64,000 nucleotides of DNA from Lewinellaceae bacterium (GTDB lineage Bacteria > Bacteroidota > Bacteroidia > Chitinophagales > Saprospiraceae). The position numbers and the translations under genes were made by a program. Below the pieces are notes generated by a model. It had not been told where the DNA came from, did not search any database, and saw nothing but the letters and a program-made list of their open reading frames with translations. The stretch is taken from positions 3,534,001 to 3,598,000 of the forward strand of contig JACJXX010000002.1 of NCBI GenBank assembly GCA_020636435.1. Direction: 5' to 3'. This document shows, in pieces, positions 33,187 to 42,885 of the stretch (position 1 is its first letter; the number at the start of each line of letters is the position of its first letter).

Positions 33187-36100
33187 TCAATCTTTCACCA
33201 CCAACTTATGCACCCGCGTATCCCCCGTCCGGATACTCAGTATATAAGTACCTGCGGCCAGGCCCCGAAGCGATATGCGGCGGTTCTCCTCCTGCGGCGC
33301 TTTGACTTCTCTTCCATCCAGCGTTAGCAGGGTGAGCTGCTCGGGCTGGTAGCCGTATTTGGAGGCCACGGTCACCCAGTCGGTGGCGGGGTTGGGGAAT
33401 ATGGAGAATACACCCTTGGCGTCCGCAGGCGGCTCTTCCTCTTTGTATTGCAGTTCAAACTCAATGGCGCGGCCCTGTACCGGTATCGGTTCTTCATCTA
33501 CGCTGATGGCCACTATATTCTCGATGGATACCGCTGAAAACGGCTTGAATCCGGCAATATCGTCGATGATGCCGATCAGGAAAGCCACCGGGCCGTAGCC
33601 CGAAACGTTGTTCTGGTCGGTGCGGGTGATGGCCATCTCGATGCGGCCTTCTGCGGCGTAGGTGCGGTCGATGGAAATGGTGTTGACGCCCGGTTCGCCG
33701 AACCAGCTGACGGGGTAGCTGATGTTCAGGGCGCTGGCGTCGATGACCTGTGGGTCATACACTACTGTAAAGGCGATGCCGTATACATCCTGTATGGGCA
33801 GGCCCTGCGAGCCTACTACGATTGGAATATTGAAGGAAGCGCCCGCCGGGATCACGGCCGGGAAGTCGATGTAAGCCGGCGGGTCGATGTCTGTGCCGGG
33901 CAGGGAAGGCACTGCCGACAAGGGCCCGTGGGTCAGGCCGTAGTTCTGCAGCAGCACCTGCCGGTCGTTTTCGTCCACTACCCCGTCGCCGTTGCAGTCG
34001 GCATGCTTGTAGTTGGCGCCGTTGGCAAAGGCCTGCGGCCAGTCGCCGGCGGTAACGCCCATCCAGCTGGCGCCGTCTTCAAAGCGGGGCTGCCCCTGGA
34101 AGCCGTAGGCCAGGCCGATGTTTAGCAGGTCGATGTGGTGGGCGATGTTGTCGGCGTTGGCGTCGCCGGGCCAGACTTCTTCTTCCTGAGGAGCATTGTC
34201 GAAACACACATCGTCGATGGCCAGGCCGCTGCCGCCGATCTCGAATGCCTCGACCGTACCCGTCAGTTCTACCCGCCAGATGTTGCCGTTGGGTGTAAGG
34301 CTTGTGGCAGCAATGGCCACGTTCGCCAGCATATCCGGAAGATTCGCGATAGGGCCCCGATAGTCTCCATTGTTTACGACCAGCAATATATTTTGTTCTT
34401 GCCCGGGGCAGAATGCCAGGTCGAAAGCCACCCTCTCCGGAAGGCTGGGCAGTCCTGCAAAGTTGAACCGCAGGGCGCCGCCAAAAGAAAGCGAGGCGTC
34501 ATCGTCGCCAAACCCGCAGTTGTCATCTTCAAAGGCGTACACGCCGGTGAAGAAGTTTGCCCCCCCGTTCCATTCGATCCGGCGGGCGGTGACCACTACG
34601 CCGTCTTCCTCGTACCTCATGTCCTGGGGCTGGCCAAAATCAGCCAGGGTATCGGTGGGAAAGCCGTCGTACACATCGAAACTGATGCAATCGTCGACCG
34701 GCGGTTCCGGCTGGTTGAAACAGAGGTTGTCAATGAATATCCTCTGTCCGCCAATGAGCAAATGCTCGATTGGCCCGCTCAGGATGACCTGCCCTTGAGT
34801 AAGCGAATTGACCAGCGGAATGAATTCAATGCTGATGCCGCCCGGCAGGTTGTCCGGCAGGTCAGTGATGAGGCCGCTGTACAACTCTCCATTAACGCCA
34901 AGGACAATCTGCGGAACAACACTGGAAGTATTGCAGAAGGAAAAATCGAAAGAGATGGTAGTCGGAACGGTAGCGAACTGGCTGAAATCCATTTCAACGC
35001 CGCCGTTTATAAATAGGTTGCCGTCAACCGCTGCCAGGCCACAGGGAGCACCGGCAGAACCAGCTACCCATTCAAAGTAATTGGTATTGTTGCCTAATGG
35101 AATAGGCACTGCATGGAATACCACTCCCTCCTCATCATAGATAGAATCCCGGGGAGAACCAATAGCCAGGTGAACGGTGTCATTCACTGCCGTTTCGAAC
35201 TCGTCGAAAGTAATGCACACTTCCGTATCGCCATTGCAATCAAAAGCTCCGAAGGTGGTAAAGCCCCTGCAGTCCGGGTTGTCCAGGTCGGCCACGATCA
35301 GCTCGTAGGCCAGGGTGCCGGTGGGCGCAATGGGGCCGACGATGACCGGGAAGGGCATGGTGTAACTGAAAACGCCGTAGTCCTGCCCATTGCCAAATAC
35401 CCGGAAGCCGGCGCCAGGCACATTCTCAGAATTAAAGCTGAGCCGCACGTAGAAATTCCCGTCGGCATCGCAGTGGTCGAATTCAACCCGCACATCGGAA
35501 ATCCGGCATTCATCCGTACAATCCGGCTCGGGGAATTCGATCGCCTCGCAGCAGTTGGGCCGGTCGTTGATGCACACCCGAAGGTAGCCTTCGCCGGAAC
35601 CCGACGGCCGCAGGCCTTCGATGACGATGGGCCGCTCGTTGAGGCGGTAAAAATCGATTAAATCGCCATTCCGGCCGTAGACCTCGAAAAAGTCATTGCC
35701 GGGGAAGTCGACCTCGAAATTGAGGAAAACGTTGTAGGTCCCATCCGTGTTGCAGCCCAGGGGCTGCACCAGCAGGTTGTTGATATCGCAAGTCATGCCG
35801 CAATCGATGGGCCCCACTTCTACGTAACCAAAACAGGAGGGGTCTTCGATGTCCAGAATAAGCAAGTCATAGACCGTCGCCCCATCTCCTTCGAATGGGC
35901 CAATGGTGACAAAAGGCTCGTTATAGGAATAGGGCCCGTTGATCTGCCCGTCGGCAAAGATGAAGTAGCCCAACGCTCCGGGATTGACCGCCCGCACTTC
36001 CACGTCGATCAAAAACTGGTTCCCGTCGCAGCCGTGTGGCTCGGCGACCACATTGGTAAAGGCGCAGCCGCCGTTGCCGCAATCCGGCGTTATAAACGTT

Positions 36101-39100
36101 ACCGTCTCCTGGCAGTCGGTGCCTGGAATGACGATGTGCAGCGTCCTCGGCCCGCCGGTGCCGGGGAAGGGCCCGATCTCCACCGGCAAATCCGCAAAGG
36201 AAAATTCTTCCCGGTAGTTTTCCGACTCCACGACGAAAGTAATATCTATAGCCGGGGCCGGGGTAGCGATATCCAGCATAGCGGTGAACGTGCCGTCGTC
36301 CCGGCAGGCATTCGGCGAAACGGCAACTCCGCCAAACCAGGGGCAGGCACAATTGGGCGCCAACATGTCCAGGTCTGCCTGGCAGAGCTGGCTGCCGTCG
36401 TTGATCCACACGCCGACCGGCTGCCCGTTGCCCGGCAATGGGCCCAGGGTGACGGGCAGGTCGCTGTACTGGAAAGAAGCGTTGTAGAAGTCGCCGGCCA
36501 TCAGGTAGAACGTATCGCTAAAAGCGCCGGACGCCTCAAAGTCAACCGTAAAGAGGTAGCCGCCGTCGTTGTTGCAATCCAACGGATTCAGCTGAACGTT
36601 GGAGATACCGCAGGGGCGGCAGGCATAATCAAAGAAAACATCAACACAGCAGAGCGCATTGGTCGTCGTAGGCGCCAGGCACACCGTCAGCTCGTCGAAA
36701 TTCTGGCCGGTATCGGGCATTTCCACCACAACGAAATTATCGACATAAACAGCCGTCATGGAGAAGTTGGTAACATTGGAGGTAATGGTGAGGACATCGC
36801 CGACGGCTGCGCCTTCCACTCTCAACCTGGCGCGGTAGAACCCGGAATCATCGCATCGGACGTCCTCGATCAAGCCGGCAGACTGCAGGGGGCAGTCGTC
36901 GCCACAGTTGACCGGATCGGTGACGAACAGGTAGCTGCAGGCTGCAGCAGGCTGGGTGTAAACGGCAACCGTATGGGCCGAGCCGTCACCGGGGTAAACG
37001 CCCACGTCGATGGGCAGGCTGGCGGAGGAAAAGCTGCCAACCTGCACTCCATCGACGCTGACGAAAAACAAAAAGGCCAGGTTGGGAGGGTTTGGGAATA
37101 ATTGGTCAATAACAATGGTATAGCGGCCATCATTATTGCAATCTGTTAGGTAGTAGGCCACGCTGTCAATTAAGTTGTCGCAGGGGTTGCCGCAGTTGTA
37201 GGCCGGCAATGTCGCCGAACCCGAACAATCAGGATGATCGGCATCTACAACGGTAAACTCCAGTTCGTTAGTGGGCGCCATGAACGGCCCGATCACCACC
37301 GGCAGGTCCTCATAGGCGTAATAGCGCCCGGTGGCGTTGCCGTTGAGCCACAATTCGAAGGTATCGGAGGTGTTCTGATAGTCGAAGTCGAGCTTTACTT
37401 CAAAGACGTTGTTGGGATTGCAGGGGCCGGGCTGAACCTCTACATTGCGGATGGAGCAGGGCCCGGGGCAGGGCTCCAGGTAGATCAAAGGCAGGGTTAC
37501 GCAGCACTGGTCTTCCCCTTCACACACTGTAATCTCTCGTACCAGGTCATTGGCGGGGGTATTGCAAGGTACTTGCAACTCCAGAGGCACGTCATTCCAA
37601 CTGAAGCGCTCGTAGAGTACTCCGTCGAAATAGACGCTGAAGAAGTCGGCATTGGTAGGCCGCACCAGGTCGAGATCGAGCCGGATGACATTCCGGCCGT
37701 CCACCGACTGCCCCAGGTAATCGATCGTCAGGCCCTCAAAGGCACAGCCGGTGCAGGGTACGGCTTGAATGGTGTCGCCCACCCAGCATCCGCCCCGGGC
37801 CAGGTCGGCGGCGAAGAAGGCGTATATGCCGGAGTTGTTGTTCGGCACTGGCCCTACCGCAACCGGCAGGTCGGTGTAGGAATAGTTTCCTTGTACGCCC
37901 GGCCCAAAGAGCTGGAAACTATCGGAAGTGCCCTGGTAATCAAAGTTGATGGTGGCGAGGAAGGTGCCGTCGCTGTTGCAAGGCCCCAGTTCGATGGCCA
38001 TATTGCCCATCCGGCAAGGCTCCTGCACCGGGTTCACGCACAGGTTGTCGATGCGGAAATCTCCGGCGCCGCCGATGAGCAGGCTCTGCACGTTGCCGCT
38101 GAAAATCAGCTGGCCCTCGGTCGTGCCCGAACCGTCGAAGACCACCCGAAGGGTAATGCCCGGGGCCAGGGCGTACAAGCCCGGGGCCAGCACATTTTGA
38201 ATAAGAATACTGGAGCCGTTGACGGCCAGGTTGACGGGGCCGCCGTTGTAGTAGAAATCCACCACCACGCTGTCTACCGGATCGGGATAAGCAGTCAGGT
38301 CGAAAACCGCGTTGACGGATTCAAATTTGAGGTATTGGCCCGAGGCGGCCGTCATTTCCGGGTTGTTGGCGGCGTCGAGCACGATCAGGTCGCCGTAGGT
38401 AGTGGTCCAGAACAGGCTCTGAAAGGGGATCAGCAGCAGGCCGATATCGCTTTCGTTGTAAAACGCCGTGCCGGGAGGCGTGCCGGCAGAGCTGCCGTAA
38501 ACCGGTTCTGCCAACCCTTCAAACTCCATGCAGCCGCCCGCCGGGCATTGCTTTTGCAGGATGATGGATTCGCAACAATTCGGGTTGTCATTCTGGCAAA
38601 CGGCAAGGGTAAACTCCAGCGCGTCGGTAGCCGGCTGCACGCCTTCGAGCAGGTAGGGCAAATCCGATTGAGTGATGAAGGCAGCCTGCTCCCCTTCGAT
38701 CAGGATATCGAAACTGGCAATCACCGTGAGGGGGCTCAGCCAGTCGAAGTCCACTTCTATATTGTAATTGCCATTTTCGTCACAGCTGACGATTTCAGCC
38801 TGCAGGTTGGCGATGGGGCAGGCCAGCACGGCCTCCGCACAAACGTTGTCGATGCCGAACTCCTGCCCGCCGATGAGCAGGCTCTCGATATTGCCTGTAA
38901 TGCAGACGGTTCCACGTTCCAGGGAGCCGGTGTTGCTAAAGTCGACGGTTAGGGCAACTCCCGGGAAGGAAAGGTTGGCGATCTCGGAGAAATCCTGCAC
39001 TACAGCCACGGAAGAGCCGTTAACCGCAAAATTCTCCACTCCTCCCCCATCAAAAAAATCGAAGCACAACTGATTGAGGGCGCCGTCGGCCTGAGAGAGG

Positions 39101-39396
39101 TCAAATTGAAAGCTGTTGTTTCCCATAAAAAGGAATTGCCCGTCGAGCCAACCAGTGCTGGCGCCGTAGATTACGGCATTGTGGAAGCCGGTGGTACCAT
39201 CGGCGTACTGGATTTCCTGGATGCTCACTTCAATCCCAGCCTGAGAGAAGAGGACGTCTCCCGGATTATTTCCCGAGGCTGGCCCCAGTTCGGTGCCGGC
39301 AGGAATATCCTCGAAATTGAAACAAGGGATGGCTTGGGCCATCATTTGGTTGGACAGCAAAAGGAAAAAGGCGATCAGTTGTAGAGTTCTGTTCAT
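33187..39396 (-). CDS. Giant T9SS surface protein: repeats, dockerin-like pair, cohesin-like domain, sorting tail
   Basis: 2069 aa from ATG 39396, which begins the signal peptide (MNRTLQLIAFFLLLSNQMMA). Order: two ~165-aa lectin-like domains ending SLLIGG...IDN(V/L)C; eleven cysteine-bounded repeats of 90-100 aa (C-x-[IF]-x-N-V ... DGxF ... DLPVxIGP ... C); two more domains ending LLIGGQRIFIDNLC and FEIGGSGLAIDDVC; a dockerin-like pair (GDANADNIAHHIDL and DCNGDGVVDENDR, about 1785-1870); a cohesin-like beta-sandwich (about 1890-1990); and a type A sorting tail (IFPNPATDWVTV...HKLVVKD). Regular cysteines suggest a disulphide-linked exported filament or adhesin. It is divergent from the 484-aa helical protein gene; the same arrangement recurs at 52-56 kb. 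Confidence 0.88.
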   Translation of the reverse strand: MNRTLQLIAFFLLLSNQMMAQAIPCFNFEDIPAGTELGPASGNNPGDVLFSQAGIEVSIQEIQYADGTTGFHNAVIYGASTGWLDGQFLFMGNNSFQFDLSQADGALNQLCFDFFDGGGVENFAVNGSSVAVVQDFSEIANLSFPGVALTVDFSNTGSLERGTVCITGNIESLLIGGQEFGIDNVCAEAVLACPIANLQAEIVSCDENGNYNIEVDFDWLSPLTVIASFDILIEGEQAAFITQSDLPYLLEGVQPATDALEFTLAVCQNDNPNCCESIILQKQCPAGGCMEFEGLAEPVYGSSAGTPPGTAFYNESDIGLLLIPFQSLFWTTTYGDLIVLDAANNPEMTAASGQYLKFESVNAVFDLTAYPDPVDSVVVDFYYNGGPVNLAVNGSSILIQNVLAPGLYALAPGITLRVVFDGSGTTEGQLIFSGNVQSLLIGGAGDFRIDNLCVNPVQEPCRMGNMAIELGPCNSDGTFLATINFDYQGTSDSFQLFGPGVQGNYSYTDLPVAVGPVPNNNSGIYAFFAADLARGGCWVGDTIQAVPCTGCAFEGLTIDYLGQSVDGRNVIRLDLDLVRPTNADFFSVYFDGVLYERFSWNDVPLELQVPCNTPANDLVREITVCEGEDQCCVTLPLIYLEPCPGPCSIRNVEVQPGPCNPNNVFEVKLDFDYQNTSDTFELWLNGNATGRYYAYEDLPVVIGPFMAPTNELEFTVVDADHPDCSGSATLPAYNCGNPCDNLIDSVAYYLTDCNNDGRYTIVIDQLFPNPPNLAFLFFVSVDGVQVGSFSSASLPIDVGVYPGDGSAHTVAVYTQPAAACSYLFVTDPVNCGDDCPLQSAGLIEDVRCDDSGFYRARLRVEGAAVGDVLTITSNVTNFSMTAVYVDNFVVVEMPDTGQNFDELTVCLAPTTTNALCCVDVFFDYACRPCGISNVQLNPLDCNNDGGYLFTVDFEASGAFSDTFYLMAGDFYNASFQYSDLPVTLGPLPGNGQPVGVWINDGSQLCQADLDMLAPNCACPWFGGVAVSPNACRDDGTFTAMLDIATPAPAIDITFVVESENYREEFSFADLPVEIGPFPGTGGPRTLHIVIPGTDCQETVTFITPDCGNGGCAFTNVVAEPHGCDGNQFLIDVEVRAVNPGALGYFIFADGQINGPYSYNEPFVTIGPFEGDGATVYDLLILDIEDPSCFGYVEVGPIDCGMTCDINNLLVQPLGCNTDGTYNVFLNFEVDFPGNDFFEVYGRNGDLIDFYRLNERPIVIEGLRPSGSGEGYLRVCINDRPNCCEAIEFPEPDCTDECRISDVRVEFDHCDADGNFYVRLSFNSENVPGAGFRVFGNGQDYGVFSYTMPFPVIVGPIAPTGTLAYELIVADLDNPDCRGFTTFGAFDCNGDTEVCITFDEFETAVNDTVHLAIGSPRDSIYDEEGVVFHAVPIPLGNNTNYFEWVAGSAGAPCGLAAVDGNLFINGGVEMDFSQFATVPTTISFDFSFCNTSSVVPQIVLGVNGELYSGLITDLPDNLPGGISIEFIPLVNSLTQGQVILSGPIEHLLIGGQRIFIDNLCFNQPEPPVDDCISFDVYDGFPTDTLADFGQPQDMRYEEDGVVVTARRIEWNGGANFFTGVYAFEDDNCGFGDDDASLSFGGALRFNFAGLPSLPERVAFDLAFCPGQEQNILLVVNNGDYRGPIANLPDMLANVAIAATSLTPNGNIWRVELTGTVEAFEIGGSGLAIDDVCFDNAPQEEEVWPGDANADNIAHHIDLLNIGLAYGFQGQPRFEDGASWMGVTAGDWPQAFANGANYKHADCNGDGVVDENDRQVLLQNYGLTHGPLSAVPSLPGTDIDPPAYIDFPAVIPAGASFNIPIVVGSQGLPIQDVYGIAFTVVYDPQVIDASALNISYPVSWFGEPGVNTISIDRTYAAEGRIEMAITRTDQNNVSGYGPVAFLIGIIDDIAGFKPFSAVSIENIVAISVDEEPIPVQGRAIEFELQYKEEEPPADAKGVFSIFPNPATDWVTVASKYGYQPEQLTLLTLDGREVKAPQEENRRISLRGLAAGTYILSIRTGDTRVHKLVVKD

Positions 39397-39488
39397 GGCA
39401 GAGCGGTGGTTTAGGTTTTGATACGATACAAATATGCCACAATATCTGCTGTACAAAAAGAACTATTTTTGTCAATTTTTGATTTTTT

Positions 39489-39501
39489 TTACCTAAATTC
39501 G
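39489..39501 (+). promoter_or_regulatory. Shared promoter core TTACCTAAATTCG
   Basis: Contains the -7-like TAAATTCG 77 bp before the start at 39578. A 13-nt equivalent (TTACCTAAATTTG) occurs 68 bp before the paralogous gene at 54838. An upstream TTTTTG run could supply the -33 element. Confidence 0.5.
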
Positions 39502-39577
39502 CACAATTAAATACATTTAAAACACTGTAATTCAGTTTTTTAAATCAAAAAAAGCGATTACAAAATTTGGTTTTTTC

Positions 39578-41032
39578 ATGCACAACAACAAGCTGATTGG
39601 CTTGCTGCAAAGTTTTGACCGCCGGGAGATGACCCGGTTTCGGGAATTTGCCTTTTCCCCCTACTTCAACAAACACGAAGGCGTGAGGGCGCTGGTGGCC
39701 TACCTCAGCGATATTTTCCCTGCTTTCGAAGAGAAAAATTGCCGCCGGGAGTTGGTTTTTCAGGTGCTCTTCCCCGGCCATCCCCACGACCAGGCCAAGC
39801 TGGCGCTGGTATTTACCTACAGCATGCGGCTTGCCGGGCAATTCCTGTCCGTCGAGCAGGCAGTTGAGCAACCCGGCCTTCAGGCGGCCTACCTGCTGCG
39901 GCAATTGCGCGCCAAAAAGCAGTTTCAGCTCTACGAGCGGGAGCTGCAAAAGGCCGAAGCGGGCCAGTTGGAGCAAGATACGCGCGACAGCAGCTGGTAC
40001 TACCACCAGTACCTGGCCGCCCAGGAAGCCGACCAGTATTTCAATGCCATTTCCGAACGGCGGACGGACGACAGCCTGCAACGCAAGCAGCGCTTCCTGG
40101 ACCGTTTCTACCTGGCCGAAAAACTGAGAGACGCTTGCGAGATGCAGGTGCGCAGCCGCATCCTCAAGGTTTCTTACTCCGATCCGTTGCGGGAAACGGC
40201 GCTGGCCGCCGTGGAATCCCATTTTGGCGAACTGGGCAATGAACCGGCCATTGCCATGTACTATTGGCTGTACCGCATGGTTACCACCGCCGACTCCTCC
40301 AATTATTTCGAAGCCCTCAGCGCCCTGAAACGGCATCAGGCTGCCTTGCCCGCCGTGGAGCAAAAGGCCATTTACAACTACCTTCAGAACTACTGCATCC
40401 AAAAGATCAACGAGGGGGAGGAGCGTTTCCTTTCGGAGATTTTCGAGTTGTACAAGGCCCAACTCGAAAGAAGCCTGCTCCTGGAAAACGGGCTGTTGTC
40501 GGAGTGGCATTACAAAAATATCGTCACCACCGGGATTCGCCTGCGGGAAATGGACTGGGTGCGGGATTTTATCGAAGGCTACCGGGAAAAATTGCCCGCA
40601 GAGGCCCGCGACAACGCCTACCGCTTCAACCTCGCTTCTTATTTCTACGCTGCTCGGCAGTACGATGAAGTGCTCCGCCTCCTGACCCAGGTCGAATACC
40701 GGGACCTGAGGTACAGCCTGGGCGCCAAAGCCTTGTTGTTGCGCACTTACTACGACCTCGACGAATACGAAGCGCTCCGTTCTTTAACCGATTCCTTCAA
40801 ACAATACCTGCACCGCAACCAACTCATGGCCGATGTGCGCCGGGAAGGGTACCACAACCTGTTTAAACTGACCCGCCGGGCAGCTACCCTGCGGGCCAAC
40901 CTCGGATATTACACCAAAGAAAAGAGCAGAAAAGAATTGATTAAACTTCAGCGCAGCATAGACAGGGCAGGGGCCATTTTCAATAAAAGCTGGCTCCTGG
41001 AGAAGGTAGAAAACCTGGCGTCTGCACTGTGA
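39578..41032 (+). CDS. Helical (TPR-like) cytosolic protein paired with a T9SS dockerin-cohesin protein, copy A
   Basis: 484 aa, no signal peptide or membrane segment, helix-rich with TPR-like spacing in the second half (DNAYRFNLASYFYAARQYDEVLRLL). It is paralogous to the protein at 54838-56256: both share SPYFN near residue 28, LDRFY(L/I)AEKL, LSxWxxKNI, RDNA...NLA...F, VEYxDxxYxLGxKAxLL and a basic C-terminus. The family seems to be annotated only as hypothetical. It starts 181 bp from the divergent giant T9SS gene. Function unknown; inference: a cytosolic partner or regulator of its neighbour. Confidence 0.8.
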   Translation: MHNNKLIGLLQSFDRREMTRFREFAFSPYFNKHEGVRALVAYLSDIFPAFEEKNCRRELVFQVLFPGHPHDQAKLALVFTYSMRLAGQFLSVEQAVEQPGLQAAYLLRQLRAKKQFQLYERELQKAEAGQLEQDTRDSSWYYHQYLAAQEADQYFNAISERRTDDSLQRKQRFLDRFYLAEKLRDACEMQVRSRILKVSYSDPLRETALAAVESHFGELGNEPAIAMYYWLYRMVTTADSSNYFEALSALKRHQAALPAVEQKAIYNYLQNYCIQKINEGEERFLSEIFELYKAQLERSLLLENGLLSEWHYKNIVTTGIRLREMDWVRDFIEGYREKLPAEARDNAYRFNLASYFYAARQYDEVLRLLTQVEYRDLRYSLGAKALLLRTYYDLDEYEALRSLTDSFKQYLHRNQLMADVRREGYHNLFKLTRRAATLRANLGYYTKEKSRKELIKLQRSIDRAGAIFNKSWLLEKVENLASAL

Positions 41033-41182
41033 ATACAATTTTTCCTCCAAAAAACATTTGGGAAATCCGCTAAAAAGGCGATTTTGTTCGTTATAGATAT
41101 TGTTAATTTGTATCCCCCCAGGCTAACAGTTAATTTCGGAACCATAATTTCAAATCAAAACCTCCGTTAAAACCAATTACTT

Positions 41183-41950
41183 ATGAGAAAGGCCACATTA
41201 ATCCTGGCATCCTTATTCCTGTCTTTTTTCAGCCTGCAGGCGCAGGTGGAAACCGGCACGGCTGTGTATTACGCCGATGCTCTGAACGGCCAACGGACGG
41301 CTTTCGGCGAAATCTATCGCATGGATGGATTCTCCGCCGCCCACAAGAGTTACCCTCTGGGCACAGTAATACGGGTTACCCGTACGGATAACAACCGCTA
41401 TGTCAACGTGCGGGTCAATGACCGGATCGCGGCCAACAGCCGGGACATCGTCAGCTTGTCCAAAGCGGCGGCGCAGCAAATCGGGCTGGTGGAGTCGGGC
41501 CGGACCCAGGTGCGCGTAGAACGGGTAGGCTATTCTCCGGCCAATCCCAATGCCGCCGCAGATTCGTACGCCTCTACCCCGCCCAGCAGCTATAATTACT
41601 ACGGCGGAGCGCCTAATCCCTATGAAAACATCAGCCCCAGCCCCAATATTACGCCCAAGGGTTACGGCAATCCGGAAACGAGCGCCGCCCTGAGAGCGTC
41701 GAGCTACATCCTTTCGCCGACCACCATCGGTTACGGCATTCAGCTGGCTTCCTTCAAGAAGGTAGAGAATGCCGTGGAACACATCGAAAAACTGATAGGC
41801 GGAGGCGTTGAGAATGCCTACATCTGGCAAAAAGACGGCAACAACCGCGTGGTAATTGCTTCCTTCCCGGATAAAACCAGCGCCGGCCGCTACCTCGATA
41901 TGTTCAAAACCCGGTACAGGATGAACGGCATTATTGTCGGTTTCAACTGA
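41183..41950 (+). CDS. rlpA: RlpA-like lytic transglycosylase with SPOR domain, copy 1
   Basis: 255 aa with a signal peptide (residues 1-20). The double-psi beta-barrel (about 22-115) carries GTAVYYADALNGQRTAFGE, AAHKSYPLGTVIRV and VRVNDR, the RlpA signature. A low-complexity linker rich in N, P, S and Y leads to a C-terminal SPOR domain (about 175-255, GYGIQLASFKKVENAVEHI), which binds denuded septal glycan. Where tested, RlpA cleaves such glycan. A paralogue follows 131 bp downstream. Confidence 0.87.
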   Translation: MRKATLILASLFLSFFSLQAQVETGTAVYYADALNGQRTAFGEIYRMDGFSAAHKSYPLGTVIRVTRTDNNRYVNVRVNDRIAANSRDIVSLSKAAAQQIGLVESGRTQVRVERVGYSPANPNAAADSYASTPPSSYNYYGGAPNPYENISPSPNITPKGYGNPETSAALRASSYILSPTTIGYGIQLASFKKVENAVEHIEKLIGGGVENAYIWQKDGNNRVVIASFPDKTSAGRYLDMFKTRYRMNGIIVGFN

Positions 41951-42081
41951 TTCGGTTCAAGGATAGAGAAAAATTGAGACAGGCAGGATTAACAAGATTA
42001 ACTGGACGCTTCAAATGAGCTGGCATCTTGGCAATCCTGTCTACCCCTCTACAACCCCAAGCCCGCACATAAATTCCGCCT

Positions 42082-42885
42082 ATGAAATTAACAATTACCC
42101 TGTCATTGTTTCTCTTATCGCTTGCGGGGCTTTACGCCCAATACAACAACAATTACGAAGAAGGCATTGCCGTCTACTACGACGACGGGCTGCACGGGCA
42201 GGCGACGTCCTACGGCGAAATTTACCAAAGAGAAGGCTTCACGGCTGCTCACCAATTCTACCCTTCCGGAACCCTGCTGCGGGTCACCCGGCTGGACAAC
42301 GGCCAGTCCGTCCAGGTGCGGGTCAACGATAAAATGGGGCCCGACAACGAGCGCAAGATCATCCTCTCCCGGGCCGCCGCCATGCAGATCGGCCTGGTCT
42401 CCGCCGGGAAATTGCGGGTGCGGATAGAAAGAGCCGATGGAAGGAGCAGCCTCCCCGCTGATTATTCGGCCCGGCAAAGCCAGCCAGCCCGGCTGAACGC
42501 AAAATCGCCATACATTGAAGCCTACAATTTTCCCGATAAGGGCAGCCAACCGGCAGCGGCCTACAACAGCCCGCAATCCTACGAAAACACGCCGGCCTAC
42601 CGCTCCCCCGCCGGGGCCGATGTGGTGGAGCGCAGCGGCAGGGCCCTGGCTCCCGGCCTCACCGGTTACGTCATCCAGTTGGCCTCTTACGACAACGGCG
42701 CCAACGCTGTCAACAGCGTCAACCAACTCCTGCAGCGCGGCATCGAGCCGGCTTACATCTGGCAAAAGGACGGCATGAACCGGGTGGTGATCGCCCGGTT
42801 TATGGACAAATCCAGCGCAGCCGATTACCTCGACAACCTGCGGCGGCAATTTTTGCTGGATGGGATCATTGTTCAGCTTAAGTAA
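42082..42885 (+). CDS. rlpA: RlpA-like lytic transglycosylase with SPOR domain, copy 2
   Basis: 267 aa, tandem paralogue of the preceding gene with the same plan: signal peptide, barrel (GIAVYYDDGLHGQATSYGE, VRVNDKMGPDNERKIILS), variable linker, SPOR domain (GYVIQLASYDNGANAVNSV). In the barrel the usual NDR is NDK. Its stop overlaps the 3' end of the convergent MFS gene by 8 bp. Confidence 0.86.
   Translation: MKLTITLSLFLLSLAGLYAQYNNNYEEGIAVYYDDGLHGQATSYGEIYQREGFTAAHQFYPSGTLLRVTRLDNGQSVQVRVNDKMGPDNERKIILSRAAAMQIGLVSAGKLRVRIERADGRSSLPADYSARQSQPARLNAKSPYIEAYNFPDKGSQPAAAYNSPQSYENTPAYRSPAGADVVERSGRALAPGLTGYVIQLASYDNGANAVNSVNQLLQRGIEPAYIWQKDGMNRVVIARFMDKSSAADYLDNLRRQFLLDGIIVQLK

Noticed and set aside
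37234..38952. A 572-codon plus-strand frame opposite the giant T9SS protein
   Set aside because: Its composition mirrors the repeat codons of the real gene and no family is recognisable.
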